A stretch of DNA of 64,000 nt from an uncultured Alphaproteobacteria bacterium (GTDB lineage Bacteria > Pseudomonadota > Alphaproteobacteria > Puniceispirillales > Marisalimonadaceae): the NCBI GenBank assembly GCA_937142855.1, contig CAKZQZ010000017.1, positions 18,214-82,213 of the forward strand, read 5' to 3'. Each line of letters opens with the position of its first letter. Positions within the stretch are counted from its first letter, which is position 1. This document shows, one piece after another, positions 61,390 through 64,000 of the stretch. The notes under the pieces were generated by a model. The model had not been told where the DNA came from and did no database searches. It was given only the letters and a program-made list of their open reading frames with translations. The translations under genes and the position numbers were made by a program.

Positions 61390-63015
61390 ATGATTAAGTT
61401 ATTTTTGATTTTATTTATTTCTTCTACCCTATTGGGTTGCTACGCTAATAAACATAAAACACAAACTTTGCCATATTATAAAACCGAAAAAATAAGCTCG
61501 TATAGTTCAAAATATCTTATAGCTAATTATTCAATTTCTAAAGGTGATTATAAAACTGTGAATAAAATTTTAAATAATGATTTTGGTAATACTGAGTTAT
61601 TAAAACTTCGTTTTTTTTCAAATTTAGTCAGTGGTCATTTTACTACAGCAAATAAAATATCAAATCTAATTACTTCTGATGAAAATAAAAATTATTTATA
61701 TTTACTACCCAAATATATTTTAAATATTAAAAATAATAGAATTAGAGAAAACTCTACAATATTTCAAGATAATCAGATTTTATACGGCTTTAAAAATTTA
61801 GACTATTTAATAAATTTATGGTTTCAAGTCAAAGAAAGTAAATCTTCTTTTGACTTTAATAAAAGTCTTAAAAACATTTCTCTACACGAGTTATTAATTT
61901 TAGAAAATTTTTATGATAATACAAAGCTAAATAAAATTGCTGATTTTATCTATTATAATAATTTATTGAACCCTAATGATTATTTATTCCTAGCTGGGTT
62001 TTATTTTAGGCAAAACAATTTAGAAAAATTTAAGGATATTATTAAAACCAAGGTTAATAATCAATTTAACAAACAATTAATAACCAAAAACTTTTTACTT
62101 AAAAATGATATTTTTAGTCAAAAACCAAACCTTCCCGTAATTCTATCCTCAAAATTATATAATATTGCGATTAATGACAATAAAGCAGGGGACAAGTCTA
62201 AAAGCATACAAAAAATTTTATTAGAAACGAGTATCTTTTTATGTCCTGAAATGGATATAGCTAAATATTCTTTAGCAGAAATATATAATTCAGAAAAACT
62301 TCCTTATATAGCTTTAGAAAAATTAAATACAATTAGTGACAAATCTTATTTTTTCTTACCTAGAAATTTAAAAAAACTATCTATTAAAAAAAAAATTATC
62401 AAAAGAGATGTTTACAACAAACTATTATTTCAAAGCTTAGAAGTTTGGCCTGAAAATGAAAGTTTACTTTATGAATTAGCTGATTACTATAAAATAAAAA
62501 AAGAGTATGAAAAATCTCTCAAAACTTATGAAAAATTAATCAAGAATTTTGGTGAGAATGATCGTTTGCTCTTTTTGTATGCCTCAAACTTAGATAAACT
62601 TAATAAATGGGAAGATGCAAAAAATTTATTCTTAAAACTCCTTAAGAAAAACCCCGAGGATACTTATACTTTAAATTATATTTCATATAGACTGTCTCTA
62701 AGAGATGAAGAACTAGGGTATGCGCTTAAATTAATTAAGAAAGCGCTAACCTTAGATCCAGAGAATGGTTATTTCCTTGATACTATTGGCTGGGTAGAAT
62801 TTAAAAGAAAAAATTTTAAAAATTCTGTCTTCTACCTAGAAAAAGCTACTTCTATCCTTCCAAATAGTGCTGAAGTTTTAGATCATTTGGGAGATTGTTA
62901 TTTTAAGTTAGGTAGAAAAAAGGAAGCTATATATCAGTGGGAAAGAGCCTTAAAATACGAGGATGATAATATAATTATAAAAAGAATTAGTCAAAAAATT
63001 ACAGAAAATGAATAA
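61390..63015 (+). CDS. TPR-repeat lipoprotein
   Basis: This 541-residue protein has a lipoprotein signal, with the lipobox LLGC at about residues 14-17, so it is probably anchored to a membrane after the inner membrane. The middle is extremely rich in Lys, Asn and Ile. The C-terminal third holds at least four TPR motifs (DYYKIKKEYEKSLKTYEKLI, KWEDAKNLFLKLLKKNPED, LGYALKLIKKALTLDPENGY, RKKEAIYQWERALK). It probably scaffolds other proteins. The ATG at 61390 was preferred over a TTG one codon earlier. Eight bases overlap ispE. Confidence 0.82.
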   Translation: MIKLFLILFISSTLLGCYANKHKTQTLPYYKTEKISSYSSKYLIANYSISKGDYKTVNKILNNDFGNTELLKLRFFSNLVSGHFTTANKISNLITSDENKNYLYLLPKYILNIKNNRIRENSTIFQDNQILYGFKNLDYLINLWFQVKESKSSFDFNKSLKNISLHELLILENFYDNTKLNKIADFIYYNNLLNPNDYLFLAGFYFRQNNLEKFKDIIKTKVNNQFNKQLITKNFLLKNDIFSQKPNLPVILSSKLYNIAINDNKAGDKSKSIQKILLETSIFLCPEMDIAKYSLAEIYNSEKLPYIALEKLNTISDKSYFFLPRNLKKLSIKKKIIKRDVYNKLLFQSLEVWPENESLLYELADYYKIKKEYEKSLKTYEKLIKNFGENDRLLFLYASNLDKLNKWEDAKNLFLKLLKKNPEDTYTLNYISYRLSLRDEELGYALKLIKKALTLDPENGYFLDTIGWVEFKRKNFKNSVFYLEKATSILPNSAEVLDHLGDCYFKLGRKKEAIYQWERALKYEDDNIIIKRISQKITENE

Positions 63016-63904
63016 AAATTACTATATCGATGCTCCCGCAAAACTTAATCTAAATTTAACTATTAAAAATAGGAGTAATAATGATCTTCATTATTTAGAG
63101 AGTGATATTTGTTTTTTAGAATTGACTGATACGCTATTTTTTCGGTTTAGTCATAAAGATATTTTTTCTCAAGATAGTACAAATAAAAATCTTATAATTG
63201 ACCCAAATGATAATCTTATATTAAGAGCGTTAGAAGAATTTCGAAATTTAACAAATTGGAAAAAATATTTTTCTATTTATTTACAAAAAAAAATTCCAAT
63301 TGGCGCTGGTCTTGGGGGAGGGTCTGCTGATGCTGCAGCAACATTAATCTTATTAAGAAAATTATTTAATAGCAAAACTAAAACAAACAAAGTTTCGAAA
63401 AACACACTCTTTAAAGTTGGCAAAACACTTGGATCTGATGTGCCAGCATGTATAGAGAGCAAAGATTTAAAGTTAAAAGGATATGGAGATAAAATTTTTA
63501 GAAATAAAATCCATGATGGTTTTTATTTTTTAATAGTTAATCCCAATATTAAATTGTCTACAGGAGACGTTTTCAATTATTTCGATAAAAACCCCCCAAA
63601 AAAAATTCAGGAGTCTAACGTATTTTGGGACAATATTAACATTAATAATTCACTTCTTGAGCCCGCATTAAATTTAGCTCCCCAAATATCTGACATTTTA
63701 ATTAAATTAGAAAACTCGAAAAACATAATTGCTTATGGTATGAGTGGGAGTGGTTCTTCTTGTTTTGGTATTTTTAAAAATCTTAATGATATTAAGGCAT
63801 CTGTAAAAAATTTTAATACAAAATACTTTATCTGGTTTGGTAAAAAAAAGAACTATAGTCTTAATAGGATTAGTTATTCTAAAGTTCTTGAAAATAAATT
63901 TTAA
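63008..63904 (+). CDS. ispE: 4-diphosphocytidyl-2-C-methyl-D-erythritol kinase
   Basis: This GHMP kinase phosphorylates CDP-ME in the MEP isoprenoid pathway. It has 298 residues. The N-terminal PAKLNLNLTI is the substrate lysine motif, the ATP loop is IPIGAGLGGGSADAAATL near residue 97, and the C-terminal motif III is AYGMSGSGSSCFGIF near 245. Its start overlaps the end of the TPR lipoprotein gene by eight bases, indicating coupling. tRNA-Gln lies 22 bases downstream. Confidence 0.95.
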   Translation: MNKNYYIDAPAKLNLNLTIKNRSNNDLHYLESDICFLELTDTLFFRFSHKDIFSQDSTNKNLIIDPNDNLILRALEEFRNLTNWKKYFSIYLQKKIPIGAGLGGGSADAAATLILLRKLFNSKTKTNKVSKNTLFKVGKTLGSDVPACIESKDLKLKGYGDKIFRNKIHDGFYFLIVNPNIKLSTGDVFNYFDKNPPKKIQESNVFWDNININNSLLEPALNLAPQISDILIKLENSKNIIAYGMSGSGSSCFGIFKNLNDIKASVKNFNTKYFIWFGKKKNYSLNRISYSKVLENKF

Positions 63905-63926
63905 ATAATGTAATCCAATATGATAT

Positions 63927-64000
63927 TGGGGCGTAGCCAAGTGGTAAGGCATCGGGTTTTGATCTCGTGTACCGTAGGTTCGAATCCTACCGCCCCAGCC
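63927..64000 (+). tRNA. tRNA-Gln (TTG)
   Basis: Acceptor TGGGGCG pairs with CGCCCCA, the D arm is GCCAAGTGGTAAGGC, the anticodon loop TTTTGAT gives TTG, and the T arm is GTAGGTTCGAATCCTAC. Discriminator G is followed by CC at the window edge; the final A is outside. The anticodon stem is weak: a G-T pair, and T-T at positions 27-43. It reads CAA and, with wobble, CAG. Confidence 0.93.

Overview
The window is a gene-dense, strongly AT-rich stretch of ordinary chromosome from an alphaproteobacterium, most likely a free-living marine one with a compact genome. Several features point that way. The TCA genes form one block (sdhCDAB, zapE, mdh, sucCD, sucAB, lpd). The runs dapF-mtaB-ftsY-ffh-rpsP-rimM-trmD-rplS and ftsK-lolA-xth are present. 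There is a CcrM-type GANTC methyltransferase and an osmolyte ABC transporter near a DmdA-like gene. The sequence alone does not fix the clade; HIMB59/AEGEAN-169, low-GC SAR116 or SAR11-like lineages are all possible. No gene-free stretch exceeds 300 bases; the longest is 47134-47403 (270 bases, upstream of the osmolyte-binding protein). I see no rRNA, CRISPR array, prophage, insertion sequence or plasmid-type replication gene.

Layout. 1-4.6 kb: the end of an MFS transporter, htpG, a beta-hydroxyacid dehydrogenase, a class II aldolase and an SMR transporter. 4.6-18 kb, all on the minus strand: lpd, sucB, sucA, sucD, sucC, mdh, zapE and sdhBADC, which give the TCA cycle from 2-oxoglutarate to oxaloacetate plus respiratory complex II. 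18-25.5 kb: a DMT transporter, asd, leuB, leuD and leuC, then rplS-trmD-rimM-rpsP. 25.5-35.4 kb: ffh, ftsY, mtaB, dapF, xth, lolA, ftsK and a dapC-like aminotransferase. 35.5-41 kb: a UbiH-type hydroxylase, DUF971, a LON-domain protein, a thioredoxin-TPR protein, a nucleotide-sugar oxidoreductase/aminotransferase pair and tRNA-Gly. 41-50.4 kb: a DmdA-like methyltransferase diverging from a MetF-like reductase and a DUF1445 protein, then purT, a methyltransferase, a hydrolase, an unknown membrane-anchored protein and the betaine/DMSP-type ABC transporter. 50.4-56.3 kb: ugd, galU, a phosphohexomutase and malate synthase G. 56.3-64 kb: ccrM, rnhB, moaB, slt, a degenerate UDG-family protein, a TPR lipoprotein, ispE and tRNA-Gln.

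The genes are mainly core metabolism and housekeeping. The transporter could import methylated osmolytes, the DmdA-like enzyme could pass a methyl group to tetrahydrofolate, the MetF-like enzyme could oxidise it, and formate from C1 oxidation could feed PurT. That chain is inferred from neighbourhood and family membership.

The most unusual items are: a 2-oxoglutarate dehydrogenase E2 whose E3-binding domain lies before the lipoyl domain; the DmdA-like/MetF-like/DUF1445 locus; a uracil-DNA-glycosylase-family protein whose catalytic and cluster motifs are altered; ribosomal protein S16 with a 45-bp tandem-repeat tail; and seven convergent gene pairs whose 3' ends overlap by 4-14 bases.
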